DNA of 64,000 nt from Phymatolithon calcareum (lineage: Eukaryota > Rhodophyta > Florideophyceae > Hapalidiales), in the NCBI GenBank assembly GCA_977006965.1, contig OZ345357.1, positions 310,001 through 374,000 of the forward strand, given 5' to 3'. Position 1 is the stretch's first letter, and each line of letters begins with the position of its first letter. Shown here one piece after another: positions 22,150-33,562 of the stretch. The notes under the pieces are model-generated. The model had not been told where the DNA came from. It worked only from the letters and a program-made list of their open reading frames with translations, and made no database searches. The position numbers and the translations under genes are program-made.

Positions 22150-23932
22150 TTCCAAACAGTAGAAATGTCGCAAATATATATTGTGGCATTATCAAGCGTA
22201 TTACACTGTGACAACACAATGGTCGAGGTCTTGCATTTTCAAACTCTGCAGTTGTTTAGCACAACAAAAGTAGTCATCATGACCTCTGCAGTCATCGCTT
22301 TACTTTTCTTAGGGGTAATGTGGCGTCCAACATTGCTCTCGAATGCAAATGTACGCTCTGGCGCGACTGAACGTCGACAAGTAGTGCGCATGTCAAATGC
22401 TGTCGATGACTTGCTCTCCCGGCACTTTACAAAACCTTCACTGTGTCATGTGCTGCTGATACTCTGCATGGTCACCAGAGAATAACAGCCAGCTAACAAC
22501 CTAGAAAATCGCCAGAAGAGTTAGATGGCCCCTATGAACTATAGGCGCACTTGTTGAATCTCTGCAGAGTCAGCACTCACCAAGTATGAATCCACACATG
22601 CAATGCGCTTTATACCGGCATACACGGTCACAAGACAGCACAGAGCTGCCATTTCGTGGGCCATCTCGCCTTCAAACCTCTTTGACATAGTGTGCTTTCT
22701 GTGGTCATTCGTGGGATCGACATAATCTTGACCGAGGGACCAGCGGTACTGCGCAGAGTACATGTCGCCTAATTCACTTGATTGCACTCTGAATGAAATC
22801 AACCGGAGGTATTCGGCCACCTGTATTCCTGTTCTGTAAGAAGAAAGGCCGGGGAAATACTTCTTCGGCCTGGTAGACTTCCAGATAGCGCTCTCACCGC
22901 CGAGCTCAACTCTTGCCATGAGGACCAGTATTTCGAAAAACTTAATAGGCTCTGTCACTGTAGTATCTTTTCGTCCCTTTCTTCTCAGCTTATCGGATGT
23001 CCAAGCAGCAAGTTTTCTCTCGTGCCCGGGGAAACATCGTCACCACGAAATCGAACTTCGAATGAAGTCCAATACCGCAATTTTGGGATAAGAAGTCTCC
23101 GTTTAGAGCGCGACGTTTCCACAACTGAGAGCAAAATCGTCCCTAAAACGGGTATAGAACTTCCGGTTGTACCTTGGAAGCCAATAAGCGCACGTATTCG
23201 GCTCGCGGTTGGGCGTGATGACATCAAGTTCGCGGTGCGATGTTTGGCCTCAAGGGCCCTGTAAGACTTAGGCGAGTGTGCTCGGAAGAGGACGTTTAGA
23301 GCTTCTGAAGGTTGTATCGAAGCTTGTGTGCCCTTCTGAGGAGCATGTGATCGCGACTGTAGACGATAAACAGGCGTTTCGCGATGAAGATTGGCAAGGA
23401 TGAAAACTGTAAGAAGGCTTGGGCGGTACCGCGCTTTTGCCGGTGTTGGCTCGGTTCAAGCTGCTCAGCGTCTGGAATGTCATCCTCAGCGTTCTCTGCC
23501 TGGACGTTGACAATGTGGACTGTCTTAATCTTAGTCTTCTTCAATGAATTACGAATCAGAACCCATTTCACGCGATGTGACATGCTCGCGCGACCATTGA
23601 TTTTTCCCCAAGTACATTCTGAACCATATCACTCACTTTTTTTGACTTCGAAATGGCTCCGTATAGTCTGGAGCACTCTTCAAGATCGCGTACCGATGCT
23701 TACTTGGTGTGTACTGATGTACCGACTGCGCGCGGCCGATGTTTTTCTCCTGGAATGGCAGGTCTGGTACTTCTGAGTGACTAACATATTTTCGTTGCTA
23801 GCGCCGAACGAAGCGAAATTAAGGTAGTAGTGTGAATACTCCTCGCACAGAAGATGAGCTAGGCTTTTTGAATATGGCGTGAGCAATCTGTTTCGATTTT
23901 GCTTTATGGATATTTTCGAGCTTTCAAATCGC

Positions 23933-23946
23933 CCCTCAATTGAGGG
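23933..23946. other. B/C junction at a shared CCCTCAATTGAGGG palindrome
   Basis: Copies B (minus strand) and C (plus strand) lie head to head and use the same 14-bp palindrome as their 5' subterminal motif. Both lack the outer tip and CTAG that precede this palindrome in A, D and E. Confidence 0.75.
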
Positions 23947-24089
23947 ACGTTTTAAAAGCTCAAAAAAGTTTGTAAAAAGAATGCGGAACGGGTCATTCGC
24001 GCCACATTTAGTAAGGCGGGGTCGTGCTCTGCGTGAAGAGTGCCGGAACTAATAGGATATAAAAGCTTCGCTCAGCTCTGGAAACGAAA

Positions 24090-26391
24090 ATGTGCTGGTC
24101 AATTACAAGAATCACATCCACCATGCCACGAGAAAAAGACCCGCGCCGAGTGGTCGGTGCACCCGTACACTCAAAAGCAACGCCTGTATCCAGTCTCTCA
24201 GAGTGCTACAAACTATATGGGGCCTTGTCCAAGTCGAAAAAGGTGAACGCCACAGTTCAAGAGGTACTTGTGGACGAAATTAACGGTCGCGCGAGCACAT
24301 CACTTCGCGTGAAATGGGTGGTAGTTTGGGAACCGGTGATGAAGACTAAGATTTCGACAGTTAAGATTGTTAACATCAAGGCAGGGAGCGCTCAGGATGA
24401 TATTTCAGTCGCTCAGCAGCTTGAACCAAACCAGCAGCGGCAATGCGCGTCAACGCCAAGGCCCGCTTACAGTACTCACCTACGCCAATCTTCATCGCGA
24501 AACGCCAGCTCAATGACTCCAGTGGCAACCAAAAGCTCTTCAAAAGGTCTCAAAAGGTCGGAAGAAACTCTCAGAAGCGTTGAACGACCTCTCCCTGTCT
24601 CTCTCGCCTACGCGTTGCAAGGCTCTTGGGACCAAGCGTCGCAAGAGGAGCTTGATGTCCTCACACCCGACCGCGAGCCGAATACTCTTGCTCATGGCGT
24701 GGCATGGTATGAGAGGAAGGTGCTATGCCCGAGTGGGGGAAGGGTTCCCCTTCAGTTCTGGAGAGTTCGCACTGTCAACGGAGACTACTTATCCGAAAAT
24801 GCTGGCATTGGGCTCCATACTCCGTATGATTTCTTCTTGTCCATATTTCCTCAAGTATACCTGCGAAAAATTGCTTCTTGGACGTCCGCTAAGCTGAGAA
24901 GGACTGGACGAAAAGAGACTACAGTTTCAGAGCTTCTTAAGTTTTTCGGCGTGCTCATCCTCATGACAAGGTTTGAGTTCGGGGCTAAGAGCGATTTATG
25001 GAAGACTACGAGGCCGAACAAGTACATCCCCGCTCCTTCGTTTTCAAGCACTGGGATGACCAGAGACAGGTTCGCCGAATGTACGCGATGCATTACGTTC
25101 AGCATGCAATCAAGTGAAAAGGGTACTATGTCGTCTGCGCAGTACCGCTGGACGCTCGTTCAAGATTTTGTCGATGCTATTAATGGCCACAGAAAGCGCG
25201 CTGCATCTCTGTCTGATCTTATTTGCGTCGATGAGTCTATATCTCGATGGTACGGTAACGGAGGTCATTGGATCGAAATTGGCCTTCCTCAGTACATCGC
25301 CATTGACCGAAAGCCGGAAAACGGCTGCGAGATACAGAACTCAGCTTGTGGAAGAAGTGATATTATGCTACATCTCGAGCTGGTGACAACTGCACAAGAC
25401 GAGAAGCTAAAAGATTTCGAAAGCGAAACGGCACATGGTACAGCAGTTCTGCGCCGTCTTGTGGCCGCATACTCCGGGACAAGGCGCATTGTATGTGCGG
25501 ATTCATACTTTGCGAGCGTTGGATCTGCCGAGATGCTTCTCCGTTTGGGTCTAAAGTTCATTGGAGTCATCAAAACGGCGACGAAAAAGTATCCCATGGA
25601 TTATCTGTCAAGAATGGAGCTTCCGGAAAGGGGCGAATGTGTCACTATGGTTCGAAAATCTTTGAATGGTGAGCCTTCCATGATGGCGGCGATGTGGGTT
25701 GACAGAGAACGGCGATATTTTATTTCGACAAGCTCTACGACCATGGAAGGTAAGCCGTACAATCGTGTTCGCTGGCATCAGCTTGACAATAGACCTTCTC
25801 GTGTGGAACTCTCCGTGCCCTAGCCTGAAGTATGCGAGACATATTACTCTGCGTGCGCGCAAATCGACAGGCAGAATCGATGTCGACAAGATGGTTTTGA
25901 CATGGAGAAGAAAGTACGCACCCACGACTGGTCATTTCGAGTGAGCACATCACTTCTGTCAATCTGCGTGGTTGATAGCTGGCTTCTGTTCTCTGGTGCT
26001 CATCCAGAGTCGCAGGACCACATAACGCAGCGAAGATATTATGAAGAACTGGCTCAGCAACTTATCGATAACTCCTTCGATGCGCGCAATACGCGTCGAC
26101 GTTCAGTTACTCCTGAACGTTCACTAGCCTCTGGGAGTGGTGTTGGAACACTTTTAACGCTGATGACAAAGAAAAGGAAAACCGCGAATGGCCTGATGAC
26201 TACTTTTGCTGTGCAAAAACAACTGCAGAGTGTGCAAAGTCAAGAAGACAACCCTTGTGTGCTCATCATGTAAAAGGCTCGACGGTGCAACACTATATGC
26301 TTGCGGTACTTCTACTGGTAGGAACTGTTTCGCTAAGCATGTTGAAGATATCCATGAGCTGGACGCATTCGATGCGACCGATAGTGAGTAG
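24090..26391 (+). pseudogene. piggyBac-like transposase (DDE_Tnp_1_7), copy C
   Basis: An open frame of 577 codons starts at ATG 24090; a second ATG at 24123 begins the more conserved MPREKDPRRVVGA. It contains the piggyBac-type RNase H core: ICVDESISRWYG with Asp381 and VCADSYFAS with Asp471. A TAG at 25821-25823, where copy D has CAG, ends it before the third motif QIDRQNRCRQ (Asp593). The same frame then continues to 26272. A one-base shift near 26206 is needed to reach the C-terminal cysteine-rich domain (NCRVCKVKKTTLVCSSC, ending DAFDATDSE at 26391), expected to bind DNA termini. A truncated product would lack the third Asp and this domain, so it is probably inactive. Confidence 0.85.
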
Positions 26392-26655
26392 ATGTGTGTG
26401 CAAAAATCATATAAATCTCATTCCCTCAATTAAGGGAAAATTTCCGTCAAATAGACACTAGTGTCAAAAAGATTCCCAAATTCTAAAATTTCAACTACAA
26501 AACGTATCATATTCTAAATAACCATAGTTATAGCTCAATTGCATGTTTTTCTCGACTTTTCGTATTGCTTGGGAGTATGGGCCTTGCCTTTGAAATGTAG
26601 AATCTATATCTACATTGTAGACATAAGTCGGCTCTTGTTCGACACGGCAGGTGCA

Positions 26656-28085
26656 AGAAGGGAAGGCTGCGGGCCCAGAGGGCATTGCTGTTGAGATGTT
26701 TCACGCGAACCAGAAGGCCGGGCTCAACATGGGCTTACCGCTGTGAGAGACATGTACGAAACTTAAGAGCCTCCCACGTCAATGGCAACAAGCAGCACTT
26801 ATTCCAATATACGAGAAGAGCGTAATGCACGTTGCAGCGAATTACAGACCTATGTCCTTACCGTGCCAGGTCAGGAACGTTATCGACTCTGTCTTGGACT
26901 CATATATACTGGAGCTCTATCGGTTCAGCAAGGCACATCTTGTTAACCAGTGGATGGTACCTTCTTCGAAAGGGTTTTGTCTCTAGTTGCTGGTCTGCAT
27001 GCTGAAGTTGATGCTTAGTTCATGGTTGGTTCCCTATGCTGTAGAAGGCTATGTTGCTTAAGTAGTCAACTACAGAGACTGTACCCGAAGCGGTGCACTG
27101 TCGGTGAAATAATTAGACTAGTTTCGGTATGGGTTAACTTAATGAGCAAAAAGTGAACATAGAGAGAACGAGCTCTCCGACTAACACCCTGTGAACGGCA
27201 GGTAAACGTTACTTGGTTACAAAACTCGGCTTTCAAAGATATAAGAGCACATATCTGGCGATCCTCCGCGCAAAAAATACACTGCGTCATTCCAGCCGTA
27301 CGTTACGGTACCCGACTTATCAGCAGCTTACGGCAGAGTTCCTGTGGTGCAGAAACCACAAGACACGTTGTGCCAGCCAGAGCTGAGTGTCTGATTATGA
27401 CCGTTAGTCGGAACAAGTTTTACCTGTTCCCATAATGGGGACTTGCCAAGTAAACGCTCCCCATCACAGGTGCATGGCGACCCATAATCGGCATGTAATT
27501 CAACATGTCCCTTTTCGGGCGCAATTTGGCAACGAGACCGTTCAGGAAGGCTGGTTGCAGTGATTGTAGAACATCATGCGAACTGCATATAAGCTCGCAT
27601 ATTGGATACTTTCAGTAAAGGACCAATCAAGTACCCTGACATTTCACTCGTTGCCAACTCAACTTCATTCAACCTTGGTTATCGCCACAGTTCCGAGGGA
27701 CATGCTTATAGAGAGACTAAAAAGCAAATTGCCACCAAACATATCATAGCAAGAATGGTAGCGTATCTGCTAAAGCCGCTGTGGATTACGTCAGCAGGAG
27801 ACGAAACGAAAACCTGGTGAAATTTCGAGCAATAATTTGCTTAAGGGCCCCTCTCATTCCGTTACTATACAATATATTCACGGGTATGTTCGTCGAAGCC
27901 ACTGCAAAAATAACACAAACAATGTCGGGGCAGCCAGTGCAGTTTTTTGCGGATGACGTTCTCCTTCAAGCCAAGAACGCCAAATGGACGCAATGACTCC
28001 TGAAAATAGCCTCAAAGTGGGCAGACGAGAACTCTGTGAGATGGAACACAAAGCCAGGAAAGCGTGATATTCTTAAGTACGAAGG
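26656..28085 (+). pseudogene. non-LTR reverse transcriptase, interrupted
   Basis: Relative of the 3922-9004 element. KAAGPEGIAVEMFHAN (26656) and the ANYRPMS block give the first part of the reverse transcriptase. After about 280 bp of unrelated DNA the match resumes at KSTYLAILRAK (27240) and DLSAAYGRVP (27320-27345). A second insertion ends at 27688, and the rest runs through RDMLIERLKSKLP, LRAPLIPLLYNIF (27840) and catalytic FFADDVLLQAK (27945-27975). It fades after KPGKRDILKYEGLP at about 28090. Several stops; no endonuclease or tail. Confidence 0.75.
27343..27688. mobile_element. possible 346-bp MITE within the reverse transcriptase
   Basis: Coding similarity to other copies stops at GTTCC (27342) and resumes after the same AGTTCC at 27689-27694, giving a 6-bp direct repeat 27337-27342 / 27689-27694. 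The inserted DNA starts TGTGGTG and ends CGCCACA, so it has short inverted ends. No frame inside is convincing. Terminal repeats this short could be chance. Confidence 0.4.
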
Positions 28086-28554
28086 TCTTCCTGTCGAGAC
28101 TCAGCATGGAGACTAGAGCGTGTTCGTGGTACTCCACGTGGACCAGCGCGACGTAGAAGGCCTGGTCGTATACATTGCATGCAACATTTATTGCGTGTAC
28201 TGCAGTAGAAATGATTCGTCTGATTTTGTGGATAGTTTAATTCTTGTTCAATAGAAACTCTAATGTTTACCCAAGACACTCCAGACGGTGCAAATATCTT
28301 AAGCTCTCGTCTTGTGTCGGGCATTAAGGATGCTGACACCATCGAGGAACGACACAAAGCCCAACTCATGATCGCAGAGAATTTGCATAATAAAACGGCT
28401 AGCTTGGTCCACGCTTCTCCGAACTTGCATCAAGCCTCGGCACGCGTGCTCCTTGTTTTGTCGTTCAGATTGGTTTTCAGAAAAAAAATTCGAAGAAACT
28501 GAATAATTGTTTTTCTAAAAGCTCTCAGAGTGTACGGGAGTAGCTTTTCGGTAC
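28086..28554. other. no gene recognised
   Basis: Junction between the reverse transcriptase fragment and the GC-richer broken gene. A 79-codon frame at 28263-28502 has no motif I know. Confidence 0.4.
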
Positions 28555-29660
28555 TTGCAGATTCTAGTATATCTCCTGGTACCTAATTCAGAGACTCGTC
28601 GTTTTCCATATTATATTATCAATTATGATGACACTCTCTTTTTTCAACCCGCTCTTGAAGTTGGCGAAGGTGTTCTGGGACTCGCTGAAGAAGCTCATCG
28701 CTTCGGCGACATCATCAAGTGCAAGGACTTGCTAGTAGGTGCGGTGAACGGCACACTCGATTGTGCGAAGAGGAATTTGCAGCACTTCAAGTCGATCACG
28801 AACAAGTTTACCGAAGATGCAAAGCACACACTGGGAGCCAGGGAGCCGAGTGATACGCTAAAGACGGCGGTGGGTACCACAACTCTTGGGGATCAGCAGG
28901 ATTCTGCGAAGGCCGGCGATGAAAAGCGATCTTCAGCCTCAGACTCGTCGGAGTCTAAGTCGATGAACCGCAAGATCAAGCAAACCGCCAAGCAGAAGGA
29001 GTGCACCTTTGCTGACATCGCGTCCGACATCGCGACGAACGTCGTCAAAATTTTCACTGACACTTGGGACAACATGAAGTTCGCTGTCGACAAGGTCGAG
29101 ACGCTGATCGAGCAACTGGTACAGGGAAATATCGGGTTTTCCGACTTCCTTCTCGAGGTACTCAAGCTTGTCGGCGCAATTCTGATCCACAGCCACAGAA
29201 CATTGCCAACGTGATCTTCCACATCTTTGACGCCGCGCTCACGCTGTTGAAAGTGATTCTCAACTACAAGCTGCACACCCCCATCATTTCCACTCTGCTC
29301 GAGAAGATAATTCCGGGGGTGAAGTTCGAGGCGCCCATTCTGGACGTTGTCTGCTTCGTGTCGGCCGTGCCCGCGACGGTGGTCTACAAGCTGACGACGA
29401 ACAGTACGCCGCAAGAGGATCTCACAGTCGCCGGGCTCAGCGATGCATTCGCGCTTTTCGCGCTGGAGGACGACATCACCCCATCGTCTTCGACCGAGGT
29501 TGCATCGCGGTCTTTCTTGTTCGCGACGGCCGATGTTGGGTCCCGCGATCTGGGAGCGGTCACGTCGCGTGGGACGACGCAGGCAAAGAACGCTAATGCC
29601 CGCGGGATTGTGGCTGGGTCCGTTGTTGCCCTTCAAACGAGCCGGAACGCGTCCGCCTAG
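28555..29660 (+). pseudogene. broken gene of unknown function, GC-rich
   Basis: Two overlapping frames read as one protein: 28555-29214, then, after a one-base shift near 29180, on to the TAG at 29658-29660. Features are a Ser/Lys/Asp-rich linker (about 28890-28990), amphipathic helices with DNMKFAVDKVETLIEQL, and a strongly hydrophobic C-terminal stretch ILDVVCFVSAVPATVVYKL (29340-29398) followed by a Thr/Ser/Ala-rich tail. The last motif reminds me of large uncharacterised fungal and bacterial proteins, but that is memory only. There is no in-frame ATG at the left edge, so the N-terminus is missing. Codon use and GC differ from the flanking retroelements. A retroelement 3' fragment starts right after the stop. 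Confidence 0.5.
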
Positions 29661-30245
29661 AAGGCGAAGAGCTTGAGAACACCCGGAACTTCAAATATCT
29701 TGGCGCAACGCAGACGGTAGACGGTTACCCCTTAGTACCTGTGAACCACCGCGTCCAAATTGCATGGTGCAGCTTTCAAGACCTCAAACGGATTCTGGCC
29801 GATGGGAAACTTCTCACAAGTCTACGACTCTGTCTTTTTGACCCCTTTGTCGTATCAATTCTCCTATACGGCTGTGAATCGTGGAAGCTGACAGAAGCAC
29901 TGCGGAAGAAACTCAAGATAGCAGGTGCTAAGATGCTATCGAGGATAACGGAGAGACCGTTAGCCGACGAAGCCAGGACACCCACTATCGACGTGGTGAT
30001 GCAGGCCAGAGACCTGCGATGGAACTGGCTTTGACACATTCTTAGAATGGACGAGCGCCGCCTGGTCCGCCAGGTGCTGCTACAATGTGTCAGACCAACG
30101 CCAGAATCACTCTTCGGTGACGTACCTGGACGAGACATGAAAGCCGCAGTCAAACTCGCTAACGATAGGATTGAATGGAAGAGGCTTAGACCCTCGAATC
30201 GCTGCTAGCCCCATTAGGGGAAAAGGCAAAATGATTGAATGATTG
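29661..30245 (+). pseudogene. non-LTR reverse transcriptase C-terminus with 3' tail
   Basis: Frame with NFKYLGATQTVDGYP, LLYGCESWKLTEALRKKL and QARDLRWNWL, then after a TGA at 30033, ILRMDERRLVRQVLLQC and MKAAVKLANDRIEW. This is the typical C-terminal region of RTE/L1-like ORF2 proteins (tyrosine-leucine-G turn, then LLYGCESW). It ends at a TAG (30207-30209), a CCCCATTAGGGG hairpin, AAAAGGCAAAAT, and a GATTGAAT-type tail. Different family from the 3922-9004 element. No catalytic FADD block is present, so it is 5'-truncated. Confidence 0.8.
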
Positions 30246-31052
30246 AATGAGCGACCGCGACTTCATTTTCTATTCTGACTGTTTCATCACAGATAAATGA
30301 GATGGCAGCCAGAAATTTGATTGTTAGCAGCGAGAAAGACGACTCTTTTTGCGTGCTTTGCCCAACCGCTTCATCGAAGAGATTCGAGGCAGGGCCGCTG
30401 ACATTCGGGCCCGGTGTACGCATTGTCAAGTCGGCGACAGAGAGCGACAGGCAGAGAGCAAAAAAGATAGGCCAGCCAGCTTTCCGGAAAATTACTAGAA
30501 GGACAATGGCTGCAGCGAAAAGGCGCACGACTCACATGCACATCGCATCTTCATCGAATGTCCAACTTTTGAGCTCCTGCACTCCTTGTCTTGTATTCTG
30601 TCTACGCACGCGACGACAGCTTCTACCCTCGCATATGATGCGAGAATCATCAACTCAGTCTATGCCGCCAGGTTCATCGAGATTCTCTTGGATAAAGAAT
30701 AGTAGCGGTGAAGATAAGCACAGATAGGGCAGCTTAAAAAATTGATATATGGTATAAGTTCCCGCCACGAGTTCAGGAAAAGAAGGTAACGCGCGCAGAA
30801 ATTAGTCAACCCAAACATCACAGCTGTCGGTAATTACATTCCGCAACCCATACTTCCTTGTGCTCTGAAATTCACTGCCTGTCTCCCCTCCATACAGGCC
30901 GAAGATATTAAATGTGTGGTTCTCAAGGAAGCACTTGCATCCATGGTCTTTGGATTCGAATGATCATGGAGCCGCCTGGTCGCTGCGGACGGCCTCTCCA
31001 CTAAGGAGAGCTACAGGCAGAGAAGACGCCAAGAAGCGCTCTCAAGCGAACC
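30246..31052. other. no gene recognised
   Basis: A 141-codon plus-strand frame (30302-30727) overlaps a minus-strand frame and has no recognisable domain or neighbour context. I leave it uncalled. Confidence 0.4.
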
Positions 31053-31298
31053 ACTCAATGGATTAAGGGCCATCTCTGTGAATCGTTAGGACATGTTCTA
31101 CGCGTGGATGAGAATAGGCTCGTTCGCAGAATACTACTGCAATGCATACCCGAAGCATACGCCTCTCTCCTTGGCGATAAATCAAACCAAGATGTCAAAT
31201 CGGCCATAACGAACGCCTCCGACCTCAGCAAGTGGAATCAAATGAACCCTTCCAGACGTGCGAGCCTCTTAGGGGAATAGAGCAATGATCATCATCAT
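31053..31298 (+). pseudogene. 3' end of another non-LTR reverse transcriptase
   Basis: The open stretch LGHVLRVDENRLVRRILLQC ... DVKSAITNASDLSKW matches the end of the 29.7 kb fragment in arrangement (LGHILRMD-RLVRQVLLQC, MKAAVKLAN) but is clearly diverged. It ends at TAG 31278-31280 with CTTAGGGGAATAG, then an ATCATCATCATC tail instead of TGAA repeats. A separate, related family. Confidence 0.65.
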
Positions 31299-33562
31299 CT
31301 CAAGGAAGCCAGGGGTAGCGATGTCAGTATGGCCCAATTCAGGAATTGCTCGCCGGAACATGATGCTATGAGACTGTCTCATAGCACCCGTTTTCGGAAT
31401 GCTCTTCAGAATGTCACACTCTGAGAACAAAAATGAAATACGGCCGCCGAGTGCCTCACTCTGGAATTGCTAGTATGCAGGCTAGCACCATTACTAGTAG
31501 GCAAAGGCTCTCGAAAAGCATTCCATAAACGATCCCGATTAAATTTTATGAACTACCTCTTTTGCAGTACCTCCGGTTTCAGCCGGAATTGTCTACATTC
31601 GCAATGGTACCTGCGGCTGATAACACGTTTGTCCCCTTCCTCAGCGTACTGTGGAAGGTTTTACATGTGTTCTAGAAAGTTGCCGACGTGTAGTGGCAAG
31701 ATTTTGGATATCTTCCCGGTTGTAAAGTGCTCTCAGGGCATTCAGTGCAGTATTTTTACACGTGCTCCGTTAAGGACCTACATCCCCATTGTTGAAGCGC
31801 TCTCACTGGCCGAAACAATGCTCTTAAACTGGATGAAATTTTTAATCATGTCGTTTGCACAGACGGGACTGTATCCAGTTTCAAGAAAATGTATAGAAAC
31901 AAGTGAAATATTTTCAAGTATGAAGTCAGCAAAAGTTTCCAATGTCATTACAGAGAAATGCTTACTGTGTTTCCTTCGAACAGTTCCTATATTTTTCGCC
32001 TGTTCCTTTGCCGATTTAAAAAACTTTTGGTCTCGCGGCGCGAACTTTTTTGCTACCTAGACCTTGGACTTTACCAAATTTGCGGTATCCCTATTGTAGT
32101 CTACAACCATTCGAAACTTTTGACGGAGGCAATAAGAAATTCATGGAGTCCTTTTCGAGATAATTGTCCGTCTTTGAAGGCGACTCTTTTTCAAGATCAG
32201 ATTCACGAAAAGTGCTCTACACTCCATACTTCATCCCTTTTGTTCGATTTTTTTGATTTTTGTACAGCCTACTTTCTTGCCTTTCAAAATGCGAAGAACG
32301 ATCAGGAAGTGGTCTTAAACTGTATGTTTAAAGAGCTGTCCCGATTTTAGCGGGAACACTCTGCAGAGAATTCGTAGAAAAAGTTTCCACGGCGCGAGGG
32401 CAAATGTTTTTCGCTTAGCCAATTATATACTGCCATAACAGAAAGTGTCCAATGAGCTTCTCGCATTCCCAAGCTCATAAAAAATAAAAGTTAAAAATCT
32501 AAGATGGGAGTGTAGGACCTTAAGAGATCAGATACTGAATATTCCTGGTTGAAGTAGATTAGTGGCAAGCCGGAGGATATTGCATATCTCCCGGTACACG
32601 TGTACAACCTGCCCCAAGAGCCCATATCATCAGGGCATGAAGTGGCAGAATATTATTCTGCCACTGAAAAATATTTCACCCATAATTGACAGCAATCTGG
32701 CGATAAAGAACGTTTACGAGTTAACTCTTCTGACCGGGAAATCCTAGGGAACAATACCAATTCCAAAGAATGCATTGGTTTGCAGCAATTCAGATTAATT
32801 ACATTGGCCAACCACTCCTCAGGAGCAGAAGTTTCTTGCATGAAAGTGCCATAGCGTACCCTACTAGTATGGTACGGTATAGCACCGACGCTGGTCTTCA
32901 GGAGTGAAAACGGTGAAAGGAGGCTGAATTTCAAGGGGTGGTAACAACTTTGTTTTGAGTTCCTAGGATGGCCTCTTCCTAATTATCATGGGGTCAGAAT
33001 ATCAGGCAGGTGCATCTGAAAATGGCCTTAACATTTACGGGCCAGTAAAAAGCCCTGGTACAATTAAGGAACATAGGTCAGTTTATCACTTGCAATTGTT
33101 TGTCCAGTATGAAAGACTTGTCAAACTGTAAGACATTATCATCCAAATCCCTGGTTCATACGTTGTCGAACGTCACTCTGGACCTCTGCGAGGTCCGCGG
33201 CAGAGAATATGATAGTGCCCGCTCGGGCAATTGCTGGACGTGCCAATTAAATCGAGCCAATGCGCAAGTCGCGGATCTAAAAAAATCGAGAGTTCTAAGC
33301 CACATTGCTCTCATTCATTGGTTCACGCCCCGAAAATCCACTCCATAACTGTGATATGACGTCCCTGCGAAGTTAATCCATCCCTTGTGGAATCGTGGGG
33401 GCGCCGGCCGTGAGTAACTTTATCTCCGCCGTCGCCAACATCCCCATTCGACTTGCGCCTTCCACGTCTTACGCCATTGCGAGCCGGTTCCTCCTGTGTG
33501 CCTATCAAGCAGATCTAGAGCAACGTCGACTGCATCATCCTCTCCACCGTTAGCTGCGTGAC
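31299..33562. other. no firm gene; weak decayed frame at 31460-32350
   Basis: A short perfect hairpin (TGCTATGAGAC and complement, about 31364-31386) is the only sharp structure. On the minus strand, one frame from about 32350 to 31460 is unusually protein-like (Lys/Phe/Glu-rich, for example KFFKSAKEQAKNIGTVRRKH) but carries at least eight stops. A 197-codon plus-strand frame over the same DNA looks like its shadow. From 32350 to the start of the inositol synthase gene I see nothing, though its promoter must lie in the last part. Confidence 0.4.

Larger units (their letters stand above)
21682..23946 (-). mobile_element. piggyBac-like element copy B, internally deleted
   Basis: The 3' tip TGTCTATTTTACGG starts right after the shared CTAG, followed by a CCCTCAATTGAGG palindrome. 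The minus-strand transposase has a frame at 22958-22539 with the central domain (ARPKKYFPG-type, YSAQYRWSLGQDYV) and second catalytic-Asp block (VDSYLVSADSAE). Two coding blocks, including the first and third catalytic Asp regions, are missing exactly as in E and F. The 5' end lacks the outer tip: it stops at the palindrome 23933-23946 that it shares with copy C. A 326-bp MITE interrupts its C-terminal coding region. Confidence 0.8.
23933..26461 (+). mobile_element. piggyBac-like element copy C, full-length coding region
   Basis: The right end has CCCTCAATTAAGGG and the tip ATAGACA next to CTAG (26458-26461). The left end begins at the palindrome shared with copy B. Between them is a transposase region colinear with copy D and without the internal deletions of B, E and F. 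One nonsense codon and one frameshift interrupt it. Nothing else is encoded. Confidence 0.85.

Noticed and set aside
30302-30727. 141-codon ORF as a gene
   Set aside because: Overlaps an open frame on the other strand, has no recognisable domain and lies between retroelement fragments.
31467-32060. 197-codon plus-strand ORF
   Set aside because: Cys/Ser/Leu-rich composition without any motif, and it is antisense to a more protein-like decayed frame.
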